Below are positions 7,596 to 14,253 of a stretch of 30,645 nt of DNA, in pieces. The position numbers and the translations under genes are program-made. Each line of letters starts with the position of its first letter. Within the stretch, counting starts at the first letter, position 1. The notes under the pieces were generated by a model. It was given only the letters and a program-made list of their open reading frames with translations. It was not told the DNA's origin and did no database searches. Origin of the DNA: a virus; IMG/VR virus record IMGVR_UViG_3300032053_000340, positions 1 through 30,645 of that record; one strand, written 5' to 3'.

Positions 7596-8149
7596 TCGAC
7601 CTCCTTTAATACGTACATCTTAAAACCTGACGCCTCTACTAAACTTCCATATCTTTTGTTTAATGTTTCTGACAATCCTTTTACACCTTCTTTCGATAAT
7701 GTTGTTAAGTATAGTAAATCCATAGCGGCTGACTCTGTAGAGTCTGTGTCTATGGCATAACCTGAAATTACTTTTAGTTTACATATTCTTTTAATGTATT
7801 TTATGTCTATATTATCTTCTGACATAGAAGAGCATCCAGCTAGGTGTAGTATTTTTCGAGTGAGGGATGCTTTATTTCTTTTTATGATAGATGGTATACT
7901 TGTAATGAATTGACTTTTATATCCAGAAGTTACATTTCCATCTTTCATGTGTGACGCTATATAAAATAGGTCGTACTTACTTTCTCTAAACATTGTGAAT
8001 AAGTGGTCTAATTCCTCCGGAGTGTTAAATGTAAAGTACGATATTATGTCACCAGTTTCATTTGAAACTAGTTTCATTAAAGCCTCATAAGAGACTCTAG
8101 TTGATGATACGTTACTGTCCCAAAGAGTCTCCGCACAAAATATTTTCAT
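7592..8149 (-). CDS. Caspase-fold-like protein with His/Cys pair
   Basis: The 185-residue protein begins KIFCAETLWD and contains YIASHMKDG (H67) and ILHLAGCSSM (C106), followed by VISGYAIDTDSTESAAMDLL. The strand-His-Gly and strand-Cys order is that of caspase/CHAT-type peptidase folds, and the ETLWD and GCSS signatures resemble a bacterial family of uncharacterised proteins (DUF6642-like, from memory). Activity is not proven. It is co-translated with recA (GTGA overlap) and lies directly downstream of polA. GGAG precedes ATG 8147-8149. Confidence 0.55.
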   Translation of the reverse strand: MKIFCAETLWDSNVSSTRVSYEALMKLVSNETGDIISYFTFNTPEELDHLFTMFRESKYDLFYIASHMKDGNVTSGYKSQFITSIPSIIKRNKASLTRKILHLAGCSSMSEDNIDIKYIKRICKLKVISGYAIDTDSTESAAMDLLYLTTLSKEGVKGLSETLNKRYGSLVEASGFKMYVLKEVE

Positions 8150-8162
8150 ACATACTTATCTC

Positions 8163-10055
8163 CTATGATTCTTTAGTCCATCTTTTGCTAATTTTAGCGT
8201 CTGTAATGGCAGGTATTTTTCCGAGTAGCGGTTGAAAAGCTGTAACCATTTCATATCTCATAAAATCTTCTGCCTCCTTTAGGATGGAATCCTCTACCTC
8301 AGCTACAACTTCATCATGCACTTGTAATAGTAAAGAAAATTTGTTACCGAATGGGTTATTATTTTCCATATTTATTATTGATAGCTTTGTTACGTCTGCT
8401 CCACCTCCCTGAATAACCATATTGAAGCCTTCCCTTTTCATCTGAGATGTAATCTTTTCTATTTCATATGGTGTTCCAAATGAGGGTATTGGTTTGAAGT
8501 AACGCTTTCTACCCATAGGAGTAATTGAGTATCCTAGTTCCATAATCTTAGATTCTATTTTTGTTTTTAGTGCAAACAGTCTTGGATAACCTGCCCAGTA
8601 TTCGTCTAATAGGTCTTGGGATTCTTCTAGAGATATCTTAAAGTTTCTCTTTAATCCCCAAATTGTAGTACCATAAATAATAGCGAAGTTCATTGTCTTA
8701 CCAAATTTACGCTCATCTTTGGTTATATCGTGAAAATCTTTTTTAAATTTTAGAGCCGCAGTAGCTATATGCATATCAGCCCCTCTAAGATAAGCGTCTA
8801 AAATTACAGGTTCACCACTCAATGCTCCCGCTAATCTATACTCTTGTTGGCTATAGTCCATCGCTATAAAGCTATATCCCGGTCTAGATATAAATCCCTC
8901 TCTAAATCCATTATCAATTGGTATATTCTGAAGGTTTGGATTCTTAGATGAAAATCTTCCGGTCTGTGTCCCAACCTGGAAATACTCCGTATGAATCTTA
9001 CCAGTTACTGGATTTATAAGGTCAATGATGTTCTGACCGTAGGTACTTAATCTTTTTTCGTAGTCTCTGTATTCTAATATTACATCTATAATATCATTTT
9101 GTGGTAGTTTATTCAGTGTTTTTTCATTTGTATCTGGAGTATCTATTCCACATAGATGTAAAGCTGTTAGTAATTGTTTATGTGAACCTATATTAAAGTT
9201 TTCATTAATCCAAATCATTGATACTGATGGGTCTACTATAGACTCTAATATCTTTTGAAGCTTCTTTGCTTTAACTGGTATTGCTAGGGCTCTAGCGAAT
9301 TGGTAGGCGTTTCCATATGATGCCACTGGAACTGAATTAAATATTAAGTCCTTCATGACTTTAGATAGTCTAACTATATTGCTTTCTGAGTCTTTAATTA
9401 ATCCATTCCAATGCTCAACATCTAATAGTATACCCTGTAATTCCATTTTAGCTACTGCTGGAACTAGGTTCATTTCTAATTCTATAGTAGGTAATAATCC
9501 CTCTTTTGTAGCTAATTCTATTTGGCTGTTATATATTTTGTCTAAGTATAAAATGTCTGTTCCGGCATAGGTTATCTGTTGATCTGTAAATGTTGAATTC
9601 CAATCCATATCAATGAATTCTAGGCGTGTATCTTTAACTAATTCTTCACCGCAATATTTACTTACCAACTTAGCTAGTGATGATAATTTATCACCAACTC
9701 CCGCAGTTAGTACAGATTCTACAATCATGGTATCGTGTAAGTTTCTTAGTAGAATACCTGTATCTGTATGTAATATTTTTATATCGAATTTTATATTATG
9801 ACCAATACACTTTATATTATTTTCTTTAATGATTTCTAATAATTTAGTAAAGAATAATTTACCTAAATTTCCCCTATGCATTACATAGACGTTATCCCCA
9901 ACCCCAATCTGAACAAGAAGTATTTTACTAATGAGTGGGTCTATACCAGTTGTTTCAGTATCTAATCCTATCATAGATACATTTGACAAATCAGATATTA
10001 AACCACCAATCTCTTTCTTATTATTTGCCAAACTTTCTATGAAACATATAGTCAC
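8163..10055 (-). CDS. polA: Family A DNA polymerase with 3'-5' exonuclease
   Basis: The 630-residue protein lacks a 5' nuclease domain. Its exonuclease domain carries LDTET (31-35), HNIKFD (86-91) and YAGTD (163-167). The polymerase domain has TGRFSSKNPNLQNIP (365-379), motif A DYSQQEYR (400-407), motif B RKFGKTMNFAIIYG (449-462, with R449, K453, F457, Y461) and motif C QVHDE (578-582). All catalytic residues are intact. Start is GTG (10053-10055) after AAGGAG. The leader upstream is highly structured (10077-10216). It is the likely replicative polymerase of the phage. Confidence 0.96.
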   Translation of the reverse strand: MTICFIESLANNKKEIGGLISDLSNVSMIGLDTETTGIDPLISKILLVQIGVGDNVYVMHRGNLGKLFFTKLLEIIKENNIKCIGHNIKFDIKILHTDTGILLRNLHDTMIVESVLTAGVGDKLSSLAKLVSKYCGEELVKDTRLEFIDMDWNSTFTDQQITYAGTDILYLDKIYNSQIELATKEGLLPTIELEMNLVPAVAKMELQGILLDVEHWNGLIKDSESNIVRLSKVMKDLIFNSVPVASYGNAYQFARALAIPVKAKKLQKILESIVDPSVSMIWINENFNIGSHKQLLTALHLCGIDTPDTNEKTLNKLPQNDIIDVILEYRDYEKRLSTYGQNIIDLINPVTGKIHTEYFQVGTQTGRFSSKNPNLQNIPIDNGFREGFISRPGYSFIAMDYSQQEYRLAGALSGEPVILDAYLRGADMHIATAALKFKKDFHDITKDERKFGKTMNFAIIYGTTIWGLKRNFKISLEESQDLLDEYWAGYPRLFALKTKIESKIMELGYSITPMGRKRYFKPIPSFGTPYEIEKITSQMKREGFNMVIQGGGADVTKLSIINMENNNPFGNKFSLLLQVHDEVVAEVEDSILKEAEDFMRYEMVTAFQPLLGKIPAITDAKISKRWTKES

Positions 10056-10076
10056 TATTTCTCCTTATAATGAGGA

Positions 10077-10216
10077 AGGACATGTTCAGGTCGCTCTATT
10101 GTGTGATGAATGCTCAATCAGTTAACAGCTCGAAAGCTCCGATTTTTTAGGTATTGGATGAACCCTATACCGCCTCACACTACGTCTTAGTGACGATAGC
10201 CCTCAATGCATGTCCT
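10077..10216 (-). ncRNA. Structured polA leader or small RNA closed by an 8-bp stem
   Basis: AGGACATG and CATGTCCT (10077-10084 and 10209-10216) form a perfect 8-bp terminal stem around about 125 bases. Inside are CACTA/TAGTG and AGCT-TTCG-AGCT hairpins, a GGTAT/ATACC stem, and a possible GTGTGA/TCACAC long-range pair. It starts 3 bases after the tRNA-Pro 3' end and stops shortly before the polA ribosome binding site. It could be a processed RNA or a regulatory leader; no known riboswitch class is recognised. Confidence 0.5.
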
Positions 10217-10218
10217 AG

Positions 10219-10291
10219 TCGGGAAAAGTGGAGTCGAACCACCATATCCTCGCTTCCAAAGCGAGTCCTCTATCCATTAAGGTACTTCCCG
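10219..10291 (-). tRNA. tRNA-Pro(TGG)
   Basis: Acceptor stem CGGGAAG pairs over 7 bp with one G-U. The anticodon stem CTCGC/GCGAG holds loop TTTGGAA, giving anticodon TGG. The T arm has TTCGACT. Discriminator A; CCA is not encoded. It is the last tRNA before polA. Confidence 0.93.
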
Positions 10292-10615
10292 ATAATGTTC
10301 AATATTATGGCATCTAGAGTATAAACTCTATTAACCATTATTCCTTTGTTTCTAGAAGAGGTTTGTAATCTATTAACCAATCTTTAGATTGGTTAAGAGA
10401 AGGCTCTTCTCTTTAAGTACTTAAGCTCTTAGAGCTCTTTATGCTAAAATTCACTATGCGAGTAGGCAACTCTAATTAAACTATTAATTAGATAGTCTAT
10501 ACTCGCAGATGTTTAGGTTGACTGGTTAACCATATGGAATATGCATCTGCGAAGAACATATTTCCACTCATCTCCACCAGGAGGTAGTGACCCGAATTCT
10601 AAGTTTCGGTAACTT
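10292..10615 (-). ncRNA. Highly structured RNA read from its own promoter
   Basis: No convincing gene lies here, but stems are dense: an 11-bp hairpin (10373-10383 with 10386-10396), a 7-bp hairpin (10395-10401 with 10407-10413), a 7-bp stem (10458-10464 with 10500-10506) enclosing an 8-bp hairpin (10472-10479 with 10484-10491), and an 8-bp stem (10504-10511 with 10544-10551). An 11-base direct repeat, TGGTTAATAGA, occurs twice (10327-10337 and 10369-10379). The promoter at 10622-10650 would start the RNA at about 10615. It lies between tRNA-Asp and tRNA-Pro. The RNA class is not recognised. Confidence 0.6.
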
Positions 10616-10621
10616 ATACAC

Positions 10622-10650
10622 ATTATACCACACTCTTGATTATTTGTCAA
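10622..10650 (-). promoter_or_regulatory. Sigma-70-like promoter within the tRNA array
   Basis: Minus-strand TTGACA (10645-10650), 17-base spacer ending in TGG, and TATAAT (10622-10627). It is a perfect consensus with an extended -10. The predicted start near 10615 coincides with the beginning of the structured RNA, followed by tRNA-Pro and polA. Confidence 0.92.
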
Positions 10651-10663
10651 GAGGCAATTTAGG

Positions 10664-10735
10664 CGGTTCTACGGGGAATTGAACCCCGGTTACTTCCTTG
10701 ACAGAGAAGTGTAATGTCCATTATACCATAGAACC
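10664..10735 (-). tRNA. tRNA-Asp(GTC)
   Basis: GGTTCTA/TAGAACC acceptor, anticodon loop CTGTCAA with anticodon GTC, T arm CGGGG TTCAATT CCCCG. Discriminator G, as expected for Asp. CCA not encoded. The promoter at 10622-10650 begins just downstream. Confidence 0.94.
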
Positions 10736-10739
10736 GTAA

Positions 10740-10843
10740 AGCTACACAGAGAAAGTCAGATTCCATTTATCGGTAATAAAAGTGATAGTGAATCCAAGTC
10801 CTATCCCAATTGTTCTGACCATCTATTACCGCCCTGTGTAGCT
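10740..10843 (-). ncRNA. 104-nt pseudoknotted RNA element
   Basis: AGCTACACAG (10740-10749) and CTGTGTAGCT (10834-10843) close the element with a perfect 10-bp stem. Inside, CGGTAATA (10771-10778) pairs with TATTACCG (10824-10831), 8 bp, and GTCAGA (10755-10760) pairs with TCTGAC (10814-10819), 6 bp. These two stems interleave, so they form a pseudoknot. A 5-bp hairpin, GATAG/CTATC (10784-10788 with 10801-10805), sits in the middle. It fills the gap between tRNA-Leu(TAA) and tRNA-Asp. No known RNA class is assigned. Confidence 0.65.
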
Positions 10844-10845
10844 AG

Positions 10846-10927
10846 TGCTCAAGAAGGGAGTCGAACCCTTACGCCCGAAGGCACATGATTTTAAGTCATG
10901 AGCGTATACCAGTTCCGCCACATGAGC
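10846..10927 (-). tRNA. tRNA-Leu(TAA)
   Basis: Class II tRNA with a long variable arm (TGCCTTCGGGCG). Anticodon stem CATGA/TCATG, loop CTTAAAA, anticodon TAA. Acceptor GCTCATG/CTTGAGC has one T-T mismatch at pair 6. T arm TTCGACT, discriminator A, no CCA. Confidence 0.93.
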
Positions 10928-10929
10928 AT

Positions 10930-11946
10930 TTATTCGTGACATGGGTGCTGTATATATTCTTTATGCACCTTTAATCTAGTTTGTCCAAAAGCTTCATAAA
11001 CTGGAATTCCCTCCCAGTCTGGTTGAAGAGTTAAATCTAAAGCATAAGCAACTGTAGCGGCTGTATCCATTGTCTGTATTGGTACTGTAAGTTCTCCAGG
11101 AACAATCCCAGGTCCATATATAATCCAGGGGATACGGAAGTCTTGAATAACAGTTCCCTCATGATTTTTATCGTGTCCACCGTGATCTGCAGTAACAATA
11201 ATTAAAGTGGTTTCTCTTAAACCGTTATCGTCTAGTGCAGTTAATATGTCTCTTAAAGCATCGTCTCCAAAAGTTAAAACTTTTAGATATGAGTACCCCA
11301 TCCAAGTATATTTATGACCTACCTTATCAGGAGTTGGAAAATGTACAAACATTAATCCAAAATCCTTTTGTATTTCTTCTACTGCTATCTTAGATATAGA
11401 TGCCTCATCGTACCGTATTTCAAATACATCCGTTGTCTCTGGTTCAGCCAACTGCCTCAACTTGTCTTTTCCAACTATCATTACAGTACGCATTCCAGCT
11501 TTATGGGCAAGGTCGAATATATCAACCCCTTTTGAATATCCCATGTATTTGAAATACCTATCGAATACTATTCCAGTATCCTGCATACATAGTCCAGATA
11601 GCATTGATGCGTGACTTGGAAGTGTAGATGGGTATGCAATAGTTTCCGCACTCGTTAGGGAATAAGCACTATTCTCCATTAACTTTAATAAGTTAGGCAT
11701 GGGTGCTTTTGATATTGCATCCGGCCTCATTCCATCATAGCTTATTACAAGTACCCGTTCTATTTTTGGTACTGGTATGGGAGTTTGAGTCGGAGTTTGA
11801 GTTGATGTTGAAGTAACTATAGGAGTTACAGCCACATCTACTAATACAGGAGTTTGTAAAATACTGGTAACTAATAAAGCAGTTACCATTACAAAATCTA
11901 CCACAAATAATACAGGTTTAACTAGTCGTCTATTTAATTTTTTCAT
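10930..11946 (-). CDS. Exported or membrane-anchored phosphodiesterase, alkaline phosphatase superfamily
   Basis: The 338-residue protein has a basic N-terminus and a hydrophobic segment (about 10-45), then a Thr/Pro-rich linker (44-60). The catalytic domain matches type I phosphodiesterase/nucleotide pyrophosphatases: ISYDGMRPD (metal Asp D71), YPSTLPSHASMLSG (nucleophile T108), HFPTPDKVGHKY (Asp and His ligands) and TADHGGHD (metal ligands). It should hydrolyse phosphodiester or phosphonate bonds outside the cytoplasm. Its ATG comes 2 bases after the tRNA-Leu(TAG) 3' end with no good ribosome binding site, and its stop is 2 bases before tRNA-Leu(TAA). It is rare cargo in a phage tRNA array; substrate unknown. 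Confidence 0.85.
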   Translation of the reverse strand: MKKLNRRLVKPVLFVVDFVMVTALLVTSILQTPVLVDVAVTPIVTSTSTQTPTQTPIPVPKIERVLVISYDGMRPDAISKAPMPNLLKLMENSAYSLTSAETIAYPSTLPSHASMLSGLCMQDTGIVFDRYFKYMGYSKGVDIFDLAHKAGMRTVMIVGKDKLRQLAEPETTDVFEIRYDEASISKIAVEEIQKDFGLMFVHFPTPDKVGHKYTWMGYSYLKVLTFGDDALRDILTALDDNGLRETTLIIVTADHGGHDKNHEGTVIQDFRIPWIIYGPGIVPGELTVPIQTMDTAATVAYALDLTLQPDWEGIPVYEAFGQTRLKVHKEYIQHPCHE

Positions 11947-11948
11947 AG

Positions 11949-12022
11949 TGCTTCCGAGAGGAGTCGAACCTCCAGATTTCTGCTTCTAAGGCAGTTGCCT
12001 ATGCCAATTCGGCTACGGAAGC
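11949..12022 (-). tRNA. tRNA-Leu(TAG) without long variable arm
   Basis: GCTTCCG/CGGAAGC acceptor, loop CTTAGAA with anticodon TAG, D arm with the Leu-like GAATTGGCATA. The variable region is only about 5 bases, unusual because bacterial Leu tRNAs are class II. Outer anticodon-stem pair is A-A. Discriminator A, no CCA. Confidence 0.88.
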
Positions 12023-12071
12023 TTATAATGTCTCTCCATCAGTCAAGCCTGGTTAGAGCGGCTTTCCCTCG

Positions 12072-12156
12072 TGGGTAAAGTAGGATTCGGACCTACTGAG
12101 ACCATCGGCCAACTGTTTTACAGACAGCTACGACTCTCCAACTTCGCCGTTTACCC
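12072..12156 (-). tRNA. tRNA-Tyr(GTA)
   Basis: GGGTAAA/TTTACCC acceptor, anticodon loop CTGTAAA with anticodon GTA, long class II variable arm typical of bacterial Tyr, T loop TCCGAAT. Discriminator A, no CCA. Confidence 0.93.
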
Positions 12157-12161
12157 ATAAA

Positions 12162-12407
12162 CTATCTATCAAATATTTCGTCTACATGGTAGATAGATAT
12201 TGAGTTATCCTCATTGTCTACCCACCAGAAATCTCCTTTACTACCTTCAACCATACTATTGAAAGTACCATTACCATTCATTCTATGTTTAATATAGAAA
12301 TCCATTACTCTTCCCTCAGGTAATTTAACTTCTTTAGACATGATAGTTGCTAATACGGTTCCAGGAGCGGGAATAATTTTGTATCGCTTACACTCAGAAA
12401 TTTTCAT
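12162..12407 (-). CDS. Hypothetical protein
   Basis: The 81-residue protein begins MKISECKRYKIIPAPG and ends with an aromatic, acidic stretch (GDFWWVDNEDNSI). It looks like a small beta-rich domain; no family recognised. ATG 12405-12407 overlaps the TAA of the zinc-binding gene upstream as TAATG, so it is translationally coupled. It ends 6 bases before tRNA-Tyr. Confidence 0.75.
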   Translation of the reverse strand: MKISECKRYKIIPAPGTVLATIMSKEVKLPEGRVMDFYIKHRMNGNGTFNSMVEGSKGDFWWVDNEDNSISIYHVDEIFDR

Positions 12408-12571
12408 TACTTATCCTTTTCCTTAGCATCTTTCTTTTCTGTCCCAGTTAAAGCCTTGGTAGCTTTACATACGGTGCATTTATAGTTAGTCTTACCCTCA
12501 TTGAAAACTCTGCGACCCTTACCATATAACTTATCTTGGTATTCATGAGTACAAGTACATGATATTATCAT
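12407..12571 (-). CDS. Small zinc-binding protein (CxC..H, CxxC)
   Basis: The 54-residue protein reads MIISCTCTHEYQDKLYGKG at the start, with a later CTVC pair (residues 32-35). The CxC-x-H plus CxxC spacing suggests one zinc site, and short proteins of this type are common in tailed phages. A strong AAAGGAG precedes ATG 12569-12571. It overlaps the next gene by one base. Function unknown; nucleic-acid or protein binding is possible. Confidence 0.8.
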   Translation of the reverse strand: MIISCTCTHEYQDKLYGKGRRVFNEGKTNYKCTVCKATKALTGTEKKDAKEKDK

Positions 12572-12686
12572 AGTTTCTCCTTTAGTATAAATATAGTAGC
12601 TTAGATTTCCTCACGCATTTTCCCGATATTTGACCTCGGAGACGGGTAATCCACCATTTTAAGGTTGTTCAGATCACTACTATAAG

Positions 12687-12757
12687 AGAGAATAGAGGTA
12701 GTCGAAACCTCGTAGCTAGTTTGGAAGACTAGTGCATGACCGTTCTGCCATATTCTC
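12687..12757 (-). tRNA. tRNA-Gly(TCC)
   Basis: GAGAATA/TATTCTC acceptor, CTAGT/ACTAG anticodon stem, loop CTTCCAA with anticodon TCC, T arm GAGGT TTCGACT ACCTC. Discriminator T, as usual for Gly. No CCA. The 115-base gap between it and the gene at 12571 holds no gene or tRNA I can support. Confidence 0.93.
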
Positions 12758-12802
12758 ATAATTAATGAGCGGTGTTTTTTACGTGGTTTCGCCTCCACCA
12801 GT

Positions 12803-12873
12803 AGCGGGTAAGGAAATCGAATCCTTCTTATCAAGTTTATGAGACTTGTTAGACTACCTTGCCTACCACCCGC
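12803..12873 (-). tRNA. tRNA-Met(CAT), elongator
   Basis: GCGGGTG/TACCCGC acceptor, CAAGT/ACTTG anticodon stem, loop CTCATAA. The G1-C72 pair and the lack of three G-C pairs in the anticodon stem exclude an initiator. A lysidine-modified Ile tRNA is the alternative, but tRNA-Ile(TAT) is also present. Discriminator T is unusual. Confidence 0.88.
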
Positions 12874-12878
12874 ATCAG

Positions 12879-12951
12879 TGCTCCGAGAAGGATTCGGACC
12901 TTCAACTAGCCGCGTATAAGACGGATACTCTGACCGTTGAGTTACCGGAGC
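12879..12951 (-). tRNA. tRNA-Ile(TAT)
   Basis: GCTCCGG/TCGGAGC acceptor, loop CTTATAC with anticodon TAT reading AUA, four good anticodon stem pairs, T loop TCCGAAT, discriminator A. The TAT anticodon is rare in bacterial genomes and suits an AT-rich phage. Confidence 0.9.
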
Positions 12952-12955
12952 GTTG

Positions 12956-13030
12956 TGCCCTCAGAGGGACTCGGACCCTCAACCAATGGATTAAAAGTCC
13001 ACTGCTCTAAACCAATTGAGCTACGAAGGC
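12956..13030 (-). tRNA. tRNA-Lys(TTT)
   Basis: GCCTTCG/TGAGGGC acceptor with two wobble pairs, GTGGA/TCCAT anticodon stem, loop CTTTTAA with anticodon TTT, T loop TCCGAGT, discriminator A. Four bases separate it from tRNA-Ile. Confidence 0.93.
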
Positions 13031-13034
13031 ATTG

Positions 13035-13110
13035 TGGATATGGGAGGATTTGAACCTCCAGTCAGGATATTTTGAGTATCCCAGGTATGCCAGTTTCCCA
13101 TCACATATCC
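13035..13110 (-). tRNA. tRNA-Leu(CAA) without long variable arm
   Basis: GGATATG/CATATCC acceptor, GGATA/TATCC anticodon stem, loop CTCAAAA with anticodon CAA, Leu-like D loop AAACTGGCATA, T arm GGAGG TTCAAAT CCTCC. The variable region is short (about TGACT), a second Leu tRNA that has lost the class II arm. Confidence 0.88.
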
Positions 13111-13293
13111 TTATATTCTATGTTCCTTATATTCAAATGTACATACAGGTCTATCGTAGTTATTGACTACTGGACTGTATTGTTTCATACCAAATAGAAC
13201 TCCCATAACCATTATTATTAATATACATATAAAAAATGCTACCAGAGATAGAAAGAACATTCTAATGTTGTATCTGTTAGTTTCGTCTATCAT
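13111..13293 (-). CDS. Small single-pass membrane protein
   Basis: The 60-residue protein has one strong transmembrane helix (about 12-35, MFFLSLVAFFICILIIMVMG) between polar ends. AAGGAG precedes ATG 13291-13293. Its stop codon touches the 5' end of tRNA-Leu(CAA) with no gap. Function unknown; possibly a moron acting at the host membrane. Confidence 0.75.
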   Translation of the reverse strand: MIDETNRYNIRMFFLSLVAFFICILIIMVMGVLFGMKQYSPVVNNYDRPVCTFEYKEHRI

Positions 13294-13305
13294 AATATCT
13301 CCTTG

Positions 13306-13379
13306 TGCAGATAAAAGGATTCGGACCTTTAATCTCTCGTGTATCAGACGAGGGCTTTGACCAGTTAAGCTACATCTGC
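13306..13379 (-). tRNA. tRNA-Ile(GAT)
   Basis: GCAGATG/TATCTGC acceptor, CTCGT/ACGAG anticodon stem, loop CTGATAC with anticodon GAT, T loop TCCGAAT, discriminator A, no CCA. Confidence 0.93.
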
Positions 13380-13380
13380 A

Positions 13381-14100
13381 TTACTTACAATTCTTTCCAC
13401 TCATAGCACATGTTCTTACATTTGGAATACCAGTGAAATAGAAAGTGCCGATTCCTTTTTCCTGAGTTTGAATATACGGACCAGGCCATTTTCCCCTAGG
13501 AGTAACAACCTCAGTTTCTGACCACCAGTACATATATGCCCCATCTTTCTTTTTTACTTCTAAACTGTATACATAATCTACTATTTCAATGTATTCAGAT
13601 AAATCTGGAGGATTTATAATCTCATTCCAATCGTCCATTCCCAAATCCGTATCAGCATCTGTATTAAAAAGTGGAGTAAATGCTGATAATTGTTTAATAA
13701 ATTTATCTGGAGTATCTCCAAAATATTTAAATCTATATCTAATACCCTTACCCATATTTACCTTATCTGTATAAGAAAGAGTAGCACCCTCTTCATAAAT
13801 AAGCCACGCAACTAGATCTCTTTCTGTTGGAGCGCCATCTCCCCACCACCCACCTGATTTTGAAATGGTATCATATATGATTTTTGTTCTATCCTCTCTC
13901 GATAGAATCCACCACTCCGCATCTATTGGAAAATAAATCTCAACAGTTTCTTCAAGTGTTGTTTCATACATGGAAACATAAAGTTCTTTATTATTAAGAG
14001 TGCCAACTGGTATAGGTTGCTGTACAGCTATTGGCTGTAAGGCTGTTAGTAATGATAGTTCAATAATCAATATTAATTTTAATATAATTTTTTTAATCAT
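13381..14100 (-). CDS. Exported protein, possible SleB-like cell-wall hydrolase
   Basis: The 239-residue protein has a signal-peptide-like N-terminus (MIKKIILKLILIIELSLLTA). Residues about 94-150 resemble the SleB/CwlJ hydrolase fold: LVAWLIYEEGATLSYTDK (candidate catalytic E103/E104) and later KQLSAFTPLF in the place of the family's FSAF motif. This is a distant match by eye. Export plus peptidoglycan cleavage would fit a lysis or wall-remodelling role. Its ATG lies 1 base after the tRNA-Lys(CTT) 3' end and its stop 1 base before tRNA-Ile(GAT); no clear ribosome binding site outside the tRNA. Confidence 0.6.
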   Translation of the reverse strand: MIKKIILKLILIIELSLLTALQPIAVQQPIPVGTLNNKELYVSMYETTLEETVEIYFPIDAEWWILSREDRTKIIYDTISKSGGWWGDGAPTERDLVAWLIYEEGATLSYTDKVNMGKGIRYRFKYFGDTPDKFIKQLSAFTPLFNTDADTDLGMDDWNEIINPPDLSEYIEIVDYVYSLEVKKKDGAYMYWWSETEVVTPRGKWPGPYIQTQEKGIGTFYFTGIPNVRTCAMSGKNCK

Positions 14101-14101
14101 G

Positions 14102-14174
14102 TGGCTCTACCGAGACTCGAACTCGAATTTACTGTTTAAGAGACAGTTACTCTAACCAATTGAGTTATAAAGCC
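14102..14174 (-). tRNA. tRNA-Lys(CTT)
   Basis: GGCTTTA/TAGAGCC acceptor, ACTGT/ACAGT anticodon stem, loop CTCTTAA with anticodon CTT, T loop TTCGAGT, discriminator A. The next ORF's ATG follows after a single base. Confidence 0.93.
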
Positions 14175-14181
14175 ATTCTAG

Positions 14182-14250
14182 CAGTGAGTGAACGAATCGG
14201 ACGCTCGCATACGATTTTGGAGATCGGTTTGTCACCATGACATACTCACC
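14182..14250 (-). tRNA. tRNA-Trp(CCA)
   Basis: GGTGAGT/ACTCACT acceptor with a terminal G-U, loop CTCCAAA with anticodon CCA, T loop TCCGATT, discriminator G as expected for Trp. At 69 bases it is short but complete. Confidence 0.9.
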
Positions 14251-14253
14251 ATA

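Noticed and set aside
10497-10571. A 24-residue ORF on the minus strand inside the structured RNA (10292-10615), which would recall a tag peptide of a tmRNA.
   Set aside because: The GGAG abuts the ATG with no spacing, the codons overlap strong stems, and no tmRNA-like tRNA domain is present.
10571-10579. TCTCCACCA on the plus strand, similar to the 3' end of a tmRNA or CCA-encoded tRNA.
   Set aside because: No T arm or acceptor partner lies upstream on that strand, and all other RNA genes here are on the minus strand.
12040-12062. GCCTGGTTAGAGCGGC on the plus strand resembles a tRNA D arm.
   Set aside because: No acceptor, anticodon or T arm can be matched around it; at most a remnant.
12601-12834. 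A 77-residue ORF on the minus strand.
   Set aside because: It runs straight through tRNA-Gly(TCC) and into tRNA-Met, so it is a chance open frame.
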